Shown piece after piece: positions 7,960 to 17,816 of a DNA stretch of 64,000 nt (positions are counted from its first letter, which is position 1; the number at the start of each line of letters is the position of its first letter). Source of the DNA: Qipengyuania soli. Lineage in GTDB: Bacteria > Pseudomonadota > Alphaproteobacteria > Sphingomonadales > Sphingomonadaceae. The stretch lies in NCBI RefSeq assembly GCF_015529805.1, contig NZ_CP064654.1, positions 1,550,001 to 1,614,000 of the forward strand, given 5' to 3'. The notes below the pieces were generated by a model. The model had not been told where the DNA came from. It made no database searches and saw nothing but the letters and a program-made list of their open reading frames with translations. The position numbers and the translations under genes are program-made.

Positions 7960-8022
7960 TGGTCGTATTCGATCCTAGCTTGTCGCCGGCCCGTCCCGGC
8001 GCTGACCGGACAGATAGGGAGA

Positions 8023-8059
8023 GGGGGGCGGAATGTCGAACCCCGCCCCCCGCTTTTTT
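8023..8059 (+). repeat. GC-rich hairpin with T6 tract in the rplO-secY spacer
   Basis: Perfect 9-bp stem GGGGGGCGG / CCGCCCCCC with an 11-base loop, followed on the plus strand by GC and TTTTTT. The T-tract is on the antisense side, so it reads as a terminator for plus-strand transcription. For the sense rplO-secY transcript it is a hairpin without T-tract, starting just after the rplO stop. Confidence 0.6.
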
Positions 8060-8064
8060 GTCGG

Positions 8065-8598
8065 TTACTTGGCCTTCTTGGCCTTGTTGGCTTCGGCGCG
8101 AGCAGCCTTTTTCTCGTGCTCGGGCTGGGCCTTCTCGATGATCTCGACCTTGCCGCCAGCCTTTTCGACCGCCTCGATCGCGCCCTTCGACGCGCCGGCA
8201 ACCTTGAAGGTGACCTTGGTCGTCAGTTCGCCCTTGCCGAGCAGACGGACGCCGTCCTTGCCACCGCGAGCGAGGCCAGCAGCCTGCAGCGCTTCGTGGT
8301 CGAGGGTCTTCTTGGTGTCGAGCTTCTTGGCGTCGATGAACTTCTGGACCATGCCCAGGTTCACTTCGGCATAGTCCTTGGCGAAGGGGTTGTTGAAGCC
8401 ACGCTTCGGCAGGCGCATGTGAAGCGGCATCTGGCCGCCTTCGAAGCCCTTGATGGCGACGCCCGAACGGCTCTTTTGGCCCTTCTGGCCACGGCCGCCA
8501 GTCTTGCCCTTGCCCGAGCCGATGCCACGGCCCACGCGGATGCGGGACTTACGGGCGCCTTCGTTGTCGCGGAGATCGTTCAGTTTCATGGTGTGCAC
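8065..8598 (-). CDS. rplO: 50S ribosomal protein L15
   Basis: 177 residues against 144 in E. coli. The N-terminus [22 protein letters not shown] (seen after MHT) and the Gly/Lys-rich [18 protein letters not shown] loop that threads into 23S rRNA are canonical. The extra length is a C-terminal Lys/Ala/Glu-rich tail from about residue 155. The annotated ATG gives MHTMKLNDL; the internal ATG three codons later would give the classical MKLNDL start. Spc operon, between rpmD and secY. Confidence 0.96.
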   Translation of the reverse strand: MHTMKLNDLRDNEGARKSRIRVGRGIGSGKGKTGGRGQKGQKSRSGVAIKGFEGGQMPLHMRLPKRGFNNPFAKDYAEVNLGMVQKFIDAKKLDTKKTLDHEALQAAGLARGGKDGVRLLGKGELTTKVTFKVAGASKGAIEAVEKAGGKVEIIEKAQPEHEKKAARAEANKAKKAK

Positions 8599-8681
8599 TC
8601 GCTTTCGCTTTAGTTCGCGCTGAAAAATGGAAGCGGCCCGCTATCGCAGCAGGCCGCCCCCGTCAATTATGCTGTCGCAGA

Positions 8682-8867
8682 TCAGTCGACGATCTGGACG
8701 AGATGCGGGATCTTCGCAATCGCGCCACGCACCTCGGGGGTGTCCTGGCGCTCGACGATCTTGTGCATCTTGTTCAGCCCAAGACCGATGAGGATCTTGC
8801 GCTGGCTTTCCGGACGGCGGATCGGCGAACCGACCTGCTTGATCTTGATGGTGCTGTTCTTGGCCAT
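8682..8867 (-). CDS. rpmD: 50S ribosomal protein L30
   Basis: 61 residues, full length. The [21 protein letters not shown] segment (RPxxQRxxLxGLGL) is the L30 signature. Small globular protein of the large subunit. It follows rpsE by five bases and precedes rplO, the normal spc order. Confidence 0.96.
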   Translation of the reverse strand: MAKNSTIKIKQVGSPIRRPESQRKILIGLGLNKMHKIVERQDTPEVRGAIAKIPHLVQIVD

Positions 8868-8872
8868 CGATC

Positions 8873-9655
8873 TTACTCCGCGATAGCGGCGGCGTCGGCT
8901 TCAGCCTCGGCCTCCGATGCCCCGCCGCGACCCAGCAGGTCGGCAACCTTCTTACCGCGACGCTGGGCCACCGACTTCGGCGAAGTCTGGTCCTGCAGCG
9001 CGTCGAAGGTGGCGCGGATCATGTTGTAGGGGTTCGAGGTGCCGACCGACTTGGTCACCACGTCGGCAACGCCGAGGCTCTCGAACACGGCGCGCATCGG
9101 ACCACCGGCGATGATGCCGGTACCCGGAGGCGCGGTGCGGACGGTGACCTTGCCGGCACCGAAGCGACCATTGCCGTCGTGATGGAGGGTGCGGCCCTCC
9201 TTCAGCGGAACGCGGATCATCTTCTTGCGCGCCGAGGCAGTCGCCTTCGAAATGGCTTCCGGCACTTCGCGGGCCTTGCCGTGGCCGAAGCCGACGCGAC
9301 CCGAGCCATCACCCACGACGACCAGCGCAGCGAAACCGAAGCGCTTGCCGCCCTTCACCGTCTTGCTGACGCGGTTGATGTGGACGAGCTTCTCGATGAT
9401 GCCGTCGTCTTCTTCCTCGCGCTTGCCGCGACGATCGTCGCGACCACGGCCACGACCGCGGCCTTCGCCACGCTCGCCACCGCGACCACGGCCACGGCCC
9501 TGGCGTTCCTGCGGCTGGCCCTCGTCGCCCTGGGCAGCCGACTGGTTGTCGGCGGCTTCGGACGGCGTGTCGGCGATTGCCGGCTGCTCGTTGGTCACCG
9601 CGTGCTCGGTCTCGGCAGCCACGGTTTCTTCGTTCTTGTTTTCGTCAGCCATCAT
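8873..9655 (-). CDS. rpsE: 30S ribosomal protein S5 with a long N-terminal extension
   Basis: About 260 residues against 167 in E. coli. The core S5 (double-stranded-RNA-binding domain starting near [14 protein letters not shown], then the [15 protein letters not shown] region) begins near residue 88. Ahead of it lie about 50 acidic, Gln/Ala-rich residues and then about 35 residues of Arg-Gly repeats, predicted to be disordered. The start is ATGATG overlapping the rplR stop, so either of the first two Met codons can serve. A shorter start inside the extension has no better ribosome-binding site. S5 works in decoding fidelity and 30S assembly. Confidence 0.95.
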   Translation of the reverse strand: MMADENKNEETVAAETEHAVTNEQPAIADTPSEAADNQSAAQGDEGQPQERQGRGRGRGGERGEGRGRGRGRDDRRGKREEEDDGIIEKLVHINRVSKTVKGGKRFGFAALVVVGDGSGRVGFGHGKAREVPEAISKATASARKKMIRVPLKEGRTLHHDGNGRFGAGKVTVRTAPPGTGIIAGGPMRAVFESLGVADVVTKSVGTSNPYNMIRATFDALQDQTSPKSVAQRRGKKVADLLGRGGASEAEAEADAAAIAE

Positions 9656-9999
9656 CAGAACTCCAGCCCGCCTTCGCGAGCGGCGTCGGCCAGCGCCTTG
9701 ACGCGGCCATGGAACAGGAAGCCGCCGCGATCGAACACGACGGTGGTCACACCGGCCTTCTTGGCTGCGGCGGCGATGTCGCTACCGACCTGCTTGGCGG
9801 CGTCGACATTGGCACCCGAGTTCTTCGCACCGAGCGTCGAGGCGGCGGCGAGGGTCTTGCCCGCGGCGTCGTCGATGATCTGCGCGTAGATGTGCTTGCC
9901 GGTGCGGTGGACCGAAAGGCGCGGCTTGCCGCCCGAAACGCTCTTGAGAGCGGTACGGACGCGGCGGCGGCGGCGTTCGAAGAGGGAAAGCTTTGCCAT
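9655..9999 (-). CDS. rplR: 50S ribosomal protein L18
   Basis: 114 residues starting [15 protein letters not shown], the normal L18 length. The frame is open for 38 codons further upstream, but that stretch overlaps rplF and is low-complexity, so the ATG at 9999 is chosen. L18 binds 5S rRNA with L5; motifs [17 protein letters not shown] and [26 protein letters not shown] are typical. The stop overlaps the rpsE start. Confidence 0.96.
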   Translation of the reverse strand: MAKLSLFERRRRRVRTALKSVSGGKPRLSVHRTGKHIYAQIIDDAAGKTLAAASTLGAKNSGANVDAAKQVGSDIAAAAKKAGVTTVVFDRGGFLFHGRVKALADAAREGGLEF

Positions 10000-10000
10000 C

Positions 10001-10534
10001 TTACTTCTTCTTCCCTTCCTTGCGGAAGATGTATTCGCCGCGGTACTTGATGCCCTTGCCCTTGTAGGGTTCGGGCTTGCGCCAGCGGCGGACTTCGGCG
10101 GCAAACTGGCCAACGGCCTGCTTGTCGATGCCGGAAATCTCCACGGTGGTCTGGTCGGGGGTCTTCACTTCGAGACCTTCGGGAACATCGAGGTCGACGT
10201 CGTGCGAATAGCCTAGCTGAAGCTTGAGCTTCTTGCCCTGCGCATTGGCACGGTAGCCGACGCCGGTGATCTCGAGGACCTTGGTGAAACCGTCGGTCAC
10301 GCCTTCGACGAGGTTCGACACGAGCGTGCGCTGCATGCCCCAGTGGCTGCGGGCAGCCTTGGTGTCGTTCGCCGGCTTGACTGCGATTTCGCCGTCTTCG
10401 AGCTTGTACTCGACCAGGTCCGACAGACCCATCGAAAGGGTGCCCTTGGGACCCTTCACGTTGAGCATGCCGTTATCGATGGCGGCAGTGACCCCGCTCG
10501 GGATCGCTACCGGCTTCTTGCCGATGCGGCTCAT
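10001..10534 (-). CDS. rplF: 50S ribosomal protein L6
   Basis: 177 residues, full length. The N-terminus [15 protein letters not shown] and the C-terminal [16 protein letters not shown] segment ([18 protein letters not shown]) are the L6 signatures near the factor-binding site of the 50S subunit. It overlaps rpsH by one base and ends one base before rplR, so the cluster rpsH-rplF-rplR-rpsE is tightly coupled. Confidence 0.97.
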   Translation of the reverse strand: MSRIGKKPVAIPSGVTAAIDNGMLNVKGPKGTLSMGLSDLVEYKLEDGEIAVKPANDTKAARSHWGMQRTLVSNLVEGVTDGFTKVLEITGVGYRANAQGKKLKLQLGYSHDVDLDVPEGLEVKTPDQTTVEISGIDKQAVGQFAAEVRRWRKPEPYKGKGIKYRGEYIFRKEGKKK

Positions 10535-10929
10535 CAGAACACCTCCGCCAGCACTTCGCCGCCGACGTTCTGCGAACGGGCTTCCGCGTCGGAAAGCACG
10601 CCCCTCGGCGTCGAGACGATGGTGATGCCAAGGCCGTTGCGAACAACCGGGAGTTCTTTCGAACCCGAGTAGACGCGGCGGCCAGGCTTGGAGACGCGAG
10701 CGACATGCTTGATCGCAGGTTCGCCCTCGAAATACTTCAGTTCGATCCGCAGCTGCGGGTGCTTGCCCGAGGTGTCGTCGCTGAAGCCACGGATGTAGCC
10801 TTCACGCTGGAGCACTTCGAGGACGTTCGCACGCAGCTTGCTGGCGGGCGAAAGGACGCTGTCCTTCTTCGCGCGCTGGCCGTTGCGGATACGGGTGAGC
10901 ATATCACCCAGGGGATCGGTCATAGCCAT
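10534..10929 (-). CDS. rpsH: 30S ribosomal protein S8
   Basis: 131 residues. [18 protein letters not shown] at the N-terminus and the C-terminal [23 protein letters not shown] with the conserved STPRG are diagnostic. S8 binds the central domain of 16S rRNA and in E. coli represses the spc operon by binding mRNA near rplE. No comparison of an S8 site was possible here by eye. It follows rpsN by 11 bases. Confidence 0.97.
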   Translation of the reverse strand: MAMTDPLGDMLTRIRNGQRAKKDSVLSPASKLRANVLEVLQREGYIRGFSDDTSGKHPQLRIELKYFEGEPAIKHVARVSKPGRRVYSGSKELPVVRNGLGITIVSTPRGVLSDAEARSQNVGGEVLAEVF

Positions 10930-10940
10930 CTGTCTTTACC

Positions 10941-11246
10941 TCACCAGCTCGACTTGGTCAGGCCCGGAATCAGGCCCTTGTTGCCGAGGTCGCGCAGTTC
11001 GACGCGGCAAAGCCCGAACTTGCGGTAGTAGCCGCGCGGGCGGCCGGTGGTGGAGCAGCGGTTGCGAACACGCGTCGGGTTCGCATTGCGCGGCAATTCA
11101 GCCATCTTGAGGCGGGCCATCAGGCGCTCGGTCTCGTCGGCATTCTTGTCGTCAGCGATAGCCTTCAGCTTCGCGTACTTGTCCGCATACTGCTTGACGA
11201 GCTTCTTGCGACGCTCGTTCTTGTTGATCGAACTCAGTTTCGCCAT
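10941..11246 (-). CDS. rpsN: 30S ribosomal protein S14 (zinc-independent long form)
   Basis: 101 residues. [19 protein letters not shown] and [21 protein letters not shown] are typical of the long C-minus form: it lacks the CxxC pairs of the short zinc-binding S14. Located between rplE and rpsH as usual. Confidence 0.97.
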   Translation of the reverse strand: MAKLSSINKNERRKKLVKQYADKYAKLKAIADDKNADETERLMARLKMAELPRNANPTRVRNRCSTTGRPRGYYRKFGLCRVELRDLGNKGLIPGLTKSSW

Positions 11247-11272
11247 TGGACTTAAGTTCCTCTATTAGCGGC

Positions 11273-11851
11273 TCACGCCGCTTCCTTCTCTTCCGACGCT
11301 TCGGCCGGGAACGGGAAACCGAACAGACGGAGCAGCTCGCGCGCTTCTTCGTCGGTCTTCGCCGTGGTGGTTACGATGATGTCCATGCCCCGAACTTTCT
11401 CGATCTTGTCGTACGAGATTTCGGGGAAGACGATCTGTTCCTTCAGGCCCATGGCGTAGTTGCCACGGCCGTCGAACGACTTGGGATTCAGGCCACGGAA
11501 GTCGCGGATGCGGGGCATTGCGACGGTGACGAGACGATCCATGAATTCGTACATGCGTTCACGGCGCAGGGTGACCTTGCAACCGATCGGCATGCCTTCA
11601 CGCAGCTTGAACTGCGCGATCGACTTCTTGGCCTTGGTGATGACCGGCTTCTGACCAGCGATCAGAGCCATTTCCTCGGCGGCCGTCTGGACCTTCTTCT
11701 TGTCCTGGCTGGCTTCGCCGACGCCCATGTTGAGCGTGACCTTCTCCAGCTTCGGAACTTCCATGGCATTCTTGTAACCGAACTTCTCGGTCATCGCCTT
11801 GACGATCACGTCGTCGTAGCGCTTGCGCATGCGGGGGGTATAATCAGCCAT
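11273..11851 (-). CDS. rplE: 50S ribosomal protein L5
   Basis: 192 residues from the ATG giving [14 protein letters not shown], slightly longer than E. coli L5 (179) through a C-terminal Glu/Ala tail. The frame is open 49 codons further but that stretch is the rplX region in another frame. L5 binds 5S rRNA and contacts the P-site t[24 protein letters not shown] and [17 protein letters not shown] are family signatures. Its start lies inside the end of rplX (8-base overlap), so translation is probably coupled. Confidence 0.96.
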   Translation of the reverse strand: MADYTPRMRKRYDDVIVKAMTEKFGYKNAMEVPKLEKVTLNMGVGEASQDKKKVQTAAEEMALIAGQKPVITKAKKSIAQFKLREGMPIGCKVTLRRERMYEFMDRLVTVAMPRIRDFRGLNPKSFDGRGNYAMGLKEQIVFPEISYDKIEKVRGMDIIVTTTAKTDEEARELLRLFGFPFPAEASEEKEAA

Positions 11852-12167
11852 CGATGGTCTCCCCGGACTTGACGGCAACGCGCACCTTCTTGCCGTCCTT
11901 CGAGGTTTCGAAGCGGACGCGGGTGGGCTTGCCGGACTTGGGATCGGCCAGCGCGACCTTCGAGATGTGCATCGGCGCTTCGAAGCGGTCGATGCCACCC
12001 TGCGGGTTCTGCTGGGTCGGCTTGCGGTGACGGGCAGCGACGTTCACGCCTTCGACGACGACCTTGCCGTCCTTCGGCATGACCTTCGCGACGGTGCCGG
12101 TCTTGCCCTTGTCCTTGCCGGACAGGACGACGACGCTGTCACCCTTCTTGATCTTTGCGGCGGCCAT
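11844..12167 (-). CDS. rplX: 50S ribosomal protein L24
   Basis: 107 residues starting [22 protein letters not shown], the KOW motif of L24. The frame runs open far upstream through rplN, so the ATG at 12167, which overlaps the rplN stop, is chosen. L24 is an assembly initiator that binds the 5' end of 23S rRNA. The C-terminal half has the usual [13 protein letters not shown]. Confidence 0.96.
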   Translation of the reverse strand: MAAAKIKKGDSVVVLSGKDKGKTGTVAKVMPKDGKVVVEGVNVAARHRKPTQQNPQGGIDRFEAPMHISKVALADPKSGKPTRVRFETSKDGKKVRVAVKSGETIDG

Positions 12168-12535
12168 TACAGCACCTCCGGAGCAAGCGAGATGATCTTC
12201 ATGAAGCCACGGCCGCGCAGTTCGCGCACGACGGGTCCGAAGATACGGGTACCGATCGGTTCCTCGTTCTTGTTGACGAGAACCGCGGCGTTGCTGTCGA
12301 AGCGGATAACGCTGCCGTCGGGACGACGGACGTCCTTCTTCGTGCGCACGATGACGGCACGATGGACATCGCCCTTCTTCACCTTGGTGCGCGGCTGGGC
12401 TTCCTTGACGGAAACCACGATCACGTCGCCCACGGAAGCAGTCCGGCGCTTCGACCCGCCCAGTACCTTGATGCACTGGACGCGCTTTGCGCCGCTGTTG
12501 TCCGCGACGTCGAGATTGGATTGCATCTGGATCAT
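12167..12535 (-). CDS. rplN: 50S ribosomal protein L14
   Basis: 122 residues, full length. [27 protein letters not shown] and [13 protein letters not shown] are canonical. L14 lies at the subunit interface and binds the silencing factor RsfS. In E. coli it is the first gene of the spc operon; here only 62 bases separate it from rpsQ, and no promoter or terminator is visible between them, so S10 and spc genes are probably transcribed together. Confidence 0.97.
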   Translation of the reverse strand: MIQMQSNLDVADNSGAKRVQCIKVLGGSKRRTASVGDVIVVSVKEAQPRTKVKKGDVHRAVIVRTKKDVRRPDGSVIRFDSNAAVLVNKNEEPIGTRIFGPVVRELRGRGFMKIISLAPEVL

Positions 12536-12597
12536 CGATCCGGTTCCTTCTCACTGGCTTGCCGGAACCAGTCCGGCAGTTCCTTACGTCTAACTGC

Positions 12598-12888
12598 TCA
12601 GTTACCTGCGGCTGCGACGTCGAGGTCAGCCTCGACAGCCTGCGTGCCACCTGCGGTAACGCGATCGATCACCTGCCAGGTCTTGGTCTTGGAGATCGGC
12701 TTGGTTTCTTCGATGCGCACGACGTCGCCGAGCTGGTACTCGTTCTTCTCGTCGTGGGCATGGTACTTCTTCGAGCGACGGATGATCTTCCCGTAGAGCG
12801 GGTGCTTCACCTTGCGCTCGACGAGCACGGTCACGGTCTTGTCGGTCTTGTCGGAGGTGACGGTCCCGATCAGGATACGCTTGGGCAT
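12598..12888 (-). CDS. rpsQ: 30S ribosomal protein S17
   Basis: 96 residues. The OB-fold core [21 protein letters not shown] and [20 protein letters not shown] is canonical. A C-terminal tail of about 15 residues ([16 protein letters not shown]) goes beyond the E. coli length of 84. Primary 16S rRNA-binding protein. It follows rpmC by ten bases. Confidence 0.96.
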   Translation of the reverse strand: MPKRILIGTVTSDKTDKTVTVLVERKVKHPLYGKIIRRSKKYHAHDEKNEYQLGDVVRIEETKPISKTKTWQVIDRVTAGGTQAVEADLDVAAAGN

Positions 12889-12898
12889 GGTCTACTCC

Positions 12899-13111
12899 TT
12901 AAGCCTTGGCTGCGGCGCTGGCGGCGCGCTCGGTCTGCAGCGTCTTGATCTTGGCGATCGAACGACGCACTTCGCGAATGCGGGCCGGAGCCTCGAGCTG
13001 GTTCGTGGCCGCCTGGAAGCGGAGGTTGAACTGCTCGCGCTTGAGCGTGGTCAGTTCCTCGGCCAGCTGGTCGTCCGACTTCTGGCGCAGGTCTTCAATC
13101 TTGGCCATCAT
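12899..13111 (-). CDS. rpmC: 50S ribosomal protein L29
   Basis: 70 residues. The [30 protein letters not shown] helical hairpin and the [14 protein letters not shown] signature are typical. It docks beside L23 at the tunnel exit. The start is ATGATG overlapping the rplP stop; either Met works. Confidence 0.96.
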   Translation of the reverse strand: MMAKIEDLRQKSDDQLAEELTTLKREQFNLRFQAATNQLEAPARIREVRRSIAKIKTLQTERAASAAAKA

Positions 13112-13542
13112 TCGCCTCCCAGGTGCGAGGTGTCGCCCAGGCGGGCAACGACCTTGGTCTTGATCGGCAGCTTCATCGCTGCGCGCTCGAACGCTTCAGC
13201 GGCCAGCGGGCCGGCAACGCCGTCGAGTTCGAACAGGATGCGGCCCGGCTTCACGCGAGCTGCCCAATATTCGATCGAGCCCTTGCCCTTACCCTGACGG
13301 ACTTCGGCAGGCTTCTTCGACACCGGCACGTCGGGGAACACGCGGATCCACAGGCGTCCCTGACGCTTGATGTGGCGAGTGATCGCACGACGAGCGGCCT
13401 CGATCTGGCGCGCGGTGATCCGCTCGGGCTCCATCGCCTTCAGGCCGTACGACCCGAAGTTGAGCGTGGTGCCGCCCTTGGCGTTGCCATGGATCTTGCC
13501 CTTGAACGCCTTGCGGTACTTGGTTTTCTTCGGTTGCAGCAT
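13108..13542 (-). CDS. rplP: 50S ribosomal protein L16
   Basis: 144 residues. [43 protein letters not shown] and [23 protein letters not shown] are diagnostic. L16 sits by the A-site tRNA elbow and is needed for 50S maturation. The [12 protein letters not shown] segment holds the arginine hydroxylated by YcfD in E. coli. Follows rpsC by 21 bases. Confidence 0.97.
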   Translation of the reverse strand: MLQPKKTKYRKAFKGKIHGNAKGGTTLNFGSYGLKAMEPERITARQIEAARRAITRHIKRQGRLWIRVFPDVPVSKKPAEVRQGKGKGSIEYWAARVKPGRILFELDGVAGPLAAEAFERAAMKLPIKTKVVARLGDTSHLGGE

Positions 13543-13563
13543 GGTTCTTTCCTAATCCTGCAA

Positions 13564-14259
13564 TCAGCGAGCCGGGCGGACGCCGGAAGTCTGAGCTTCC
13601 ATCATCAGGCGGTCCTGTGCGGTCGGATCGTGGGCGAGGATCTCGCCCTTGAAGATCCAGCACTTGATGCCGATGATGCCATAAGCGGTCAGAGCTTCGG
13701 CTTCAGCGTAGTCGACGTTGGCACGCAGCGTGTGCAGCGGAACGCGACCTTCGCGATACCATTCCACACGGGCGATTTCCGCACCGCCGAGACGGCCGCC
13801 GCAAGTGATCTTGATGCCTTCCGCACCGAGGCGGAGAGCCGACTGCACGGCGCGCTTCATGGCGCGACGGAAGGCGACGCGGCGGACCAGCTGGTCGGCG
13901 ATGCCCTGGGCGACGAGCTTGGCATCGATCTCCGGCTTGCGGATCTCGACGATGTTCAGCTTCACTTCGCTGTCGGTCATCTTCGACAGCTGCGAACGCA
14001 GCTTCTCGATGTCCGCGCCCTTCTTGCCGATGATGACACCGGGGCGGGCAGCGTAGATCGACACGCGGCACAGCTTGGCCGGACGCTCGATCACCACCTT
14101 CGAAATCGCCGCCTGGGTCAGGTTCTCGACGATGAACTTGCGGATCTCGATGTCTTCCTTGAGCAGCTTGGCATAGTCGCGCCCTTCGGCGTACCAGCGG
14201 CTGTCCCAGGTGCGGTTGATCTGCAGGCGCAGACCGATCGGATTGCTCTTATGGCCCAT
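13564..14259 (-). CDS. rpsC: 30S ribosomal protein S3
   Basis: 231 residues from [22 protein letters not shown]; the upstream 25 codons in frame overlap rplV and are rejected. It has the KH domain ([20 protein letters not shown], with the GxxG loop IGKKG) and the C-terminal [20 protein letters not shown] region, part of the mRNA-entry helicase face. Precedes rplP. Confidence 0.97.
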   Translation of the reverse strand: MGHKSNPIGLRLQINRTWDSRWYAEGRDYAKLLKEDIEIRKFIVENLTQAAISKVVIERPAKLCRVSIYAARPGVIIGKKGADIEKLRSQLSKMTDSEVKLNIVEIRKPEIDAKLVAQGIADQLVRRVAFRRAMKRAVQSALRLGAEGIKITCGGRLGGAEIARVEWYREGRVPLHTLRANVDYAEAEALTAYGIIGIKCWIFKGEILAHDPTAQDRLMMEAQTSGVRPAR

Positions 14260-14260
14260 C

Positions 14261-14638
14261 TTACGCCTCTTCCTGCTCGCGAACCACGATACGCAGCCGG
14301 CTGAACGGCTTGAGGATGCGCGTGGACTTGCCACGGCCGCGCGTGTGGAAGCGCTTCATGGTGATCGACTTGCCGACCGACGCTTCCGCAACGACGAGTG
14401 CATCGACGTCGAGGTTGTGGTTGTTTTCCGCATTGGCGATCGCCGAAGCGAGAACCTTGCTGGCGTCACGCGCCATCGCCCGCTTCGAGAAGGCGAGGAT
14501 GTTCATGGCCTCTTCGGCCTTCTTGCCACGGATCAGGGCGGCGACGAGGTTGAGCTTCTGCGCCGAACCACGGATCGTGGTACCGACGGCCAGCGCCTCG
14601 TTATCCGCAACGCGGCGGGGTGCTTTCTGCTTGCTCAT
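14261..14638 (-). CDS. rplV: 50S ribosomal protein L22
   Basis: 125 residues (E. coli 110) with about 13 additional N-terminal residues ([15 protein letters not shown]). The extended beta-hairpin that lines the exit tunnel is visible near the C-terminus ([26 protein letters not shown]). Its stop is one base from the rpsC start, and its start overlaps the rpsS stop by one base. Confidence 0.96.
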   Translation of the reverse strand: MSKQKAPRRVADNEALAVGTTIRGSAQKLNLVAALIRGKKAEEAMNILAFSKRAMARDASKVLASAIANAENNHNLDVDALVVAEASVGKSITMKRFHTRGRGKSTRILKPFSRLRIVVREQEEA

Positions 14639-14913
14639 CAGCGCTTACCCTTCTTGTCGGCAGCGTGACCCGGGAAAGTGCGCGTAGGAGCGAACTCGCC
14701 GAGCTTGTGACCGACCATTTCTTCCGAAACGGACACGGGGATGAACTTGTGGCCGTTGTAGACGTTGAACGTGAGCCCAACGAACTGCGGCAGGATCGTC
14801 GAACGACGCGACCAGGTCTTGATCGGTGCACGACCACCATTGTCCTGTGCGTCCTCCGCCTTCTTGAGAAGGCTGAGCTCGACGAACGGACCTTTCCAGA
14901 CGGAACGAGCCAT
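14638..14913 (-). CDS. rpsS: 30S ribosomal protein S19
   Basis: 91 residues. [20 protein letters not shown] and [23 protein letters not shown] are canonical. S19 binds the head of 16S rRNA with S13. It follows rplB by six bases. Confidence 0.97.
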   Translation of the reverse strand: MARSVWKGPFVELSLLKKAEDAQDNGGRAPIKTWSRRSTILPQFVGLTFNVYNGHKFIPVSVSEEMVGHKLGEFAPTRTFPGHAADKKGKR

Positions 14914-14919
14914 GTCGGA

Positions 14920-15756
14920 TTACCTCTTCTTCTTGGCGTGGCGCGAACGGATGATCATCTTGTCCGTCTGCTTGTTGTTGCGGGTACGGGCGCCCTTGGT
15001 CGGCTTGCCCCACGGGGTAACCGGGTGACGGCCACCGCTGGTGCGGCCTTCACCACCACCGTGCGGGTGGTCGACCGGGTTCTTGGCGACACCGCGGGTA
15101 AGCGGCTTCTTGCCCATCCAGCGACGACGACCGGCCTTGCCCATGTTCTGGTTCTGGTTGTCGGGGTTCGACACGGCGCCAACGGTGCCCATGCAGTCGG
15201 CGCGCAGGTAACGCTGCTCGCCGCTGTTGAGACGCACGATGACCATGCCGCGGTCACGACCGACCAGCTGGACGTAGGAACCGGCGGCGCGGGCGATCTG
15301 GCCGCCCTTGCCCGGCTTCATCTCCACGTTGTGGCAGATGGTGCCGACCGGCATCTGGCCGAGCAGCATGGCGTTGCCGGGCTTGGTGTCGGCCTTTTCG
15401 GCTGCGATCACCTTGTCACCGACGGCCAGGCGCTGCGGCGCCAGGATGTAGGCCAGTTCGCCGTCCTCGTACTTCACCAGGGCGATGAAGGCGGTGCGGT
15501 TCGGATCGTATTCGAGCCGTTCGACGGTGCCTTCGACGTCCCACTTGCGACGCTTGAAGTCGACGTAGCGGTACTTCTGCTTGTGGCCGCCAGCCATGCC
15601 GCGCGAGGTGACATGACCCTTGTTGTTGCGACCACCGGTCTTGCGCTTGCCTTCGACGAGCGACTTGACCGGCTTGCCCTTGTAGAGGCCCGACTTGTCG
15701 ACGAGGATCAGGCCGCGACGGCCCGGGCTCGTGGGTTTGTAGTTCTTGAGTGCCAT
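14920..15756 (-). CDS. rplB: 50S ribosomal protein L2
   Basis: 278 residues. [21 protein letters not shown] and, near the C-terminus, [20 protein letters not shown], whose His lies close to the peptidyl-transferase centre, are diagnostic. It lies between rplW and rpsS, with a 14-base gap after rplW. Confidence 0.97.
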   Translation of the reverse strand: MALKNYKPTSPGRRGLILVDKSGLYKGKPVKSLVEGKRKTGGRNNKGHVTSRGMAGGHKQKYRYVDFKRRKWDVEGTVERLEYDPNRTAFIALVKYEDGELAYILAPQRLAVGDKVIAAEKADTKPGNAMLLGQMPVGTICHNVEMKPGKGGQIARAAGSYVQLVGRDRGMVIVRLNSGEQRYLRADCMGTVGAVSNPDNQNQNMGKAGRRRWMGKKPLTRGVAKNPVDHPHGGGEGRTSGGRHPVTPWGKPTKGARTRNNKQTDKMIIRSRHAKKKR

Positions 15757-15770
15757 TTCTCTCTAGCCCC

Positions 15771-16079
15771 TCAGATACCGCTGGTGACGTCGATGGAATC
15801 GCCGTCCTTCAGGGTTACGATGGCCTTCTTCATGTCCGTGCGCTTGTAGGTCTTGCCCTTCCAGCGCTTGGTCTTGCCCTTGGCCACGATCGTGTTCACG
15901 CCGGTCACGCCGACACCGAAGATCGCCTCGATGGCTTCCTTGATCTGCGGCTTGGTGGCGTCGTTGGCGACCTTGAAGACAACCGCGTTGTTCTCCGAAG
16001 CCAGCGTAGCCTTCTCGGTGATGTGCGGCGCAAGGATCACGTCATAGTGACGCGCGTCGATTTCCTGCTTCTTAGCCAT
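15771..16079 (-). CDS. rplW: 50S ribosomal protein L23
   Basis: 102 residues from [24 protein letters not shown]; an 18-codon upstream extension overlaps rplD and is rejected. L23 forms the docking site at the tunnel exit for SRP and trigger factor. The start lies inside the end of rplD (8-base overlap), so translation is probably coupled. Confidence 0.96.
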   Translation of the reverse strand: MAKKQEIDARHYDVILAPHITEKATLASENNAVVFKVANDATKPQIKEAIEAIFGVGVTGVNTIVAKGKTKRWKGKTYKRTDMKKAIVTLKDGDSIDVTSGI

Positions 16080-16695
16080 TGAAACGGGCCTCCAGCTTCT
16101 CGACCGCGTCCTTGGTGAGGACGAGCGTGTCATGCTTCAGGATGTCGTAGACGTTGGCACCCACTGCCGGCAGCACGTTGACGCCGGGGATGTTGCGGGC
16201 AGCCTTGGCGAAACCGTCGTTGACGCTCTCACCGTCGATCACCAGCACCTTGCCGCTCCAGCCGTTCTTGCCGAAGGTGGCGACCAGCGCCTTGGTCTTG
16301 GCGTCCTTGAGCTCGAGGCTATCGACGACGACGAGGCCGTCCTTCGCCTTGCTCGACAGGGCCATCTTGAGACCCAGGGCGCGGACCTTCTTGTTCAGCG
16401 ACTGGTTGAAGTCGCGCTTGCGGGCACCGTGGGCCTTGCCGCCGCCGATGAAGATCGGCGCAGCGCGGTCACCGTGGCGAGCCGTGCCGCCGCCCTTCTG
16501 GCGACCCCACTTCTTGCCGGTGCGGGCCACGTCCGAACGCTCGCGCGTCGGGCGGGCGGTTCCGCGGCGGTTTTCGAGCTGCCACGTAACGACGCGATGC
16601 AGGATGTCGGCGCGCGGCTCGACGCCGAAAACGGCATCGTTCAGCTCGACGTCGCCAGCAGCCTTGCCGTCGATTTTCTGGACCTTCACCTTCAC
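16072..16695 (-). CDS. rplD: 50S ribosomal protein L4
   Basis: 207 residues. The extended loop reaching into the exit tunnel is recognisable ([46 protein letters not shown] in the original, with the conserved KKxxxQKGTGxARxG-like core). In E. coli L4 represses the S10 operon by attenuation in the rpsJ leader. This operon also has a terminator-like rpsJ leader, but regulation by L4 here is only a hypothesis. Confidence 0.96.
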   Translation of the reverse strand: MKVKVQKIDGKAAGDVELNDAVFGVEPRADILHRVVTWQLENRRGTARPTRERSDVARTGKKWGRQKGGGTARHGDRAAPIFIGGGKAHGARKRDFNQSLNKKVRALGLKMALSSKAKDGLVVVDSLELKDAKTKALVATFGKNGWSGKVLVIDGESVNDGFAKAARNIPGVNVLPAVGANVYDILKHDTLVLTKDAVEKLEARFNG

Positions 16696-16698
16696 GGA

Positions 16699-17565
16699 TC
16701 AGCCCTCCTTGTTTTCGTCCGAGCCGGTGTCGGCTGCGGGCGTATCGGTGGTGGTTTCGGTGTCCGCACCAGCTTCCTGCGACTGCAGCAGGGCTTCCTG
16801 CTGCTCGGCGGAAATTTCGGTGCCGACTTCATGCTCGGCTGCGCTCTCGACCATGCCGGCAGCAGCTTCTTCCGAAGCGAACTCGTCCTGGTTGCGATAC
16901 ATCACACCCGGGAACGGCAGGTCGGCGTGGTCGATCTTGACCGCGTCCTTGACCAGCAGCCAGCCGTTCTTCGCACCCGGGACCGAGCCCTTGACGAAAA
17001 GGAGGCCGCGATCGGCGTCGGTGCGGACGATCTCGAGGTTCTGCTGGGTGCGCTGACGGTCGCCCATGTGGCCGGCCATCTTCTTGCCCTTGAACACGCG
17101 ACCCGGATCCTGGCGGTTACCCGTCGAACCGTGTGCACGGTGGCTGATCGAGACACCATGGGTGGCGCGCATACCGCCGAAGCCCCAACGCTTCATGGCG
17201 CCGGCGAAGCCCTTGCCCTGCGTGTGACCGGTAATGTCGACCTTCTGGCCAGCAACGAAGTGCTCGGCCGAAATGCGCGCACCAACCGGAAGCAGAGCCT
17301 CTTCGGTCTCGACGCGGAATTCGGCGACCTTCATCTTCAGCGAAACGCCAGCCTTCGCGAAAGCTTCGCGCTGCGGCTTGTTGACGTTCTTCTGCTTGGC
17401 TTCGCCCGAGCCGACCTGGACCGCGAAATAGCCATCGCGATCTTCGGTACGGTGAGCGGTAACCTGGCAATTCTCCAACGCGAGAACGGTGACCGGCACG
17501 TGCCGACCGTCCTCCTGGAAGAGGCGGGTCATCCCGACTTTCTTTGCGATAACGCCTGTGCGCAT
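16699..17565 (-). CDS. rplC: 50S ribosomal protein L3 with an acidic C-terminal extension
   Basis: 288 residues from [17 protein letters not shown]. coli L3 has 209. The start is supported by GGAG eight bases upstream. Core signatures are [14 protein letters not shown] and [27 protein letters not shown]. The last roughly 65 residues are Glu/Ala/Thr-rich and predicted disordered. L3 starts 50S assembly and reaches the peptidyl-transferase centre. It is separated from rpsJ by an unusual 251-base spacer. Confidence 0.96.
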   Translation of the reverse strand: MRTGVIAKKVGMTRLFQEDGRHVPVTVLALENCQVTAHRTEDRDGYFAVQVGSGEAKQKNVNKPQREAFAKAGVSLKMKVAEFRVETEEALLPVGARISAEHFVAGQKVDITGHTQGKGFAGAMKRWGFGGMRATHGVSISHRAHGSTGNRQDPGRVFKGKKMAGHMGDRQRTQQNLEIVRTDADRGLLFVKGSVPGAKNGWLLVKDAVKIDHADLPFPGVMYRNQDEFASEEAAAGMVESAAEHEVGTEISAEQQEALLQSQEAGADTETTTDTPAADTGSDENKEG

Positions 17566-17816
17566 CGTCAAACTCCTAAACAGAGGCACGTGGGGCCCAT
17601 CCCCAAGTGCTTGCCAGCCCAATTTGTGATGCGTCGCCCCGTCCGGGCTGATTGCCCCCTCGCCAGTGAAGGCTGCGGGAGCGAGACGGGGGACGCAGAC
17701 CCGGATCAGATCCGGCGGTATCCCGATGTCTTGCCAGTCCTACGGACTAGCGGGGCAATCGAGGGCCCCTGAACTTCCGGCCGGTTTAAGGTCCTGCCGG
17801 GGACCGGATCAGCGGC
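17566..17816 (-). other. long structured rpsJ-rplC spacer, no gene
   Basis: These 251 bases contain no plausible coding frame. They hold a hairpin at about 17585-17609 (GCAC and TGGGG pairing with CCCCA and GTGC) and a perfect 7-1-7 palindrome at 17701-17715 (CCGGATC a GATCCGG). No internal promoter with good spacing or T-tract terminator was seen. In most bacteria rpsJ and rplC are only tens of bases apart. Confidence 0.6.

Noticed and set aside
10000-10113. Upstream extension of rplR by 38 codons
   Set aside because: Low-complexity, overlaps rplF, and the internal [13 protein letters not shown] start gives normal L18 length.
12168-12650. Upstream extension of rplX through rplN
   Set aside because: Overlaps the certain rplN gene out of frame; the ATG at 12167 gives a normal L24.
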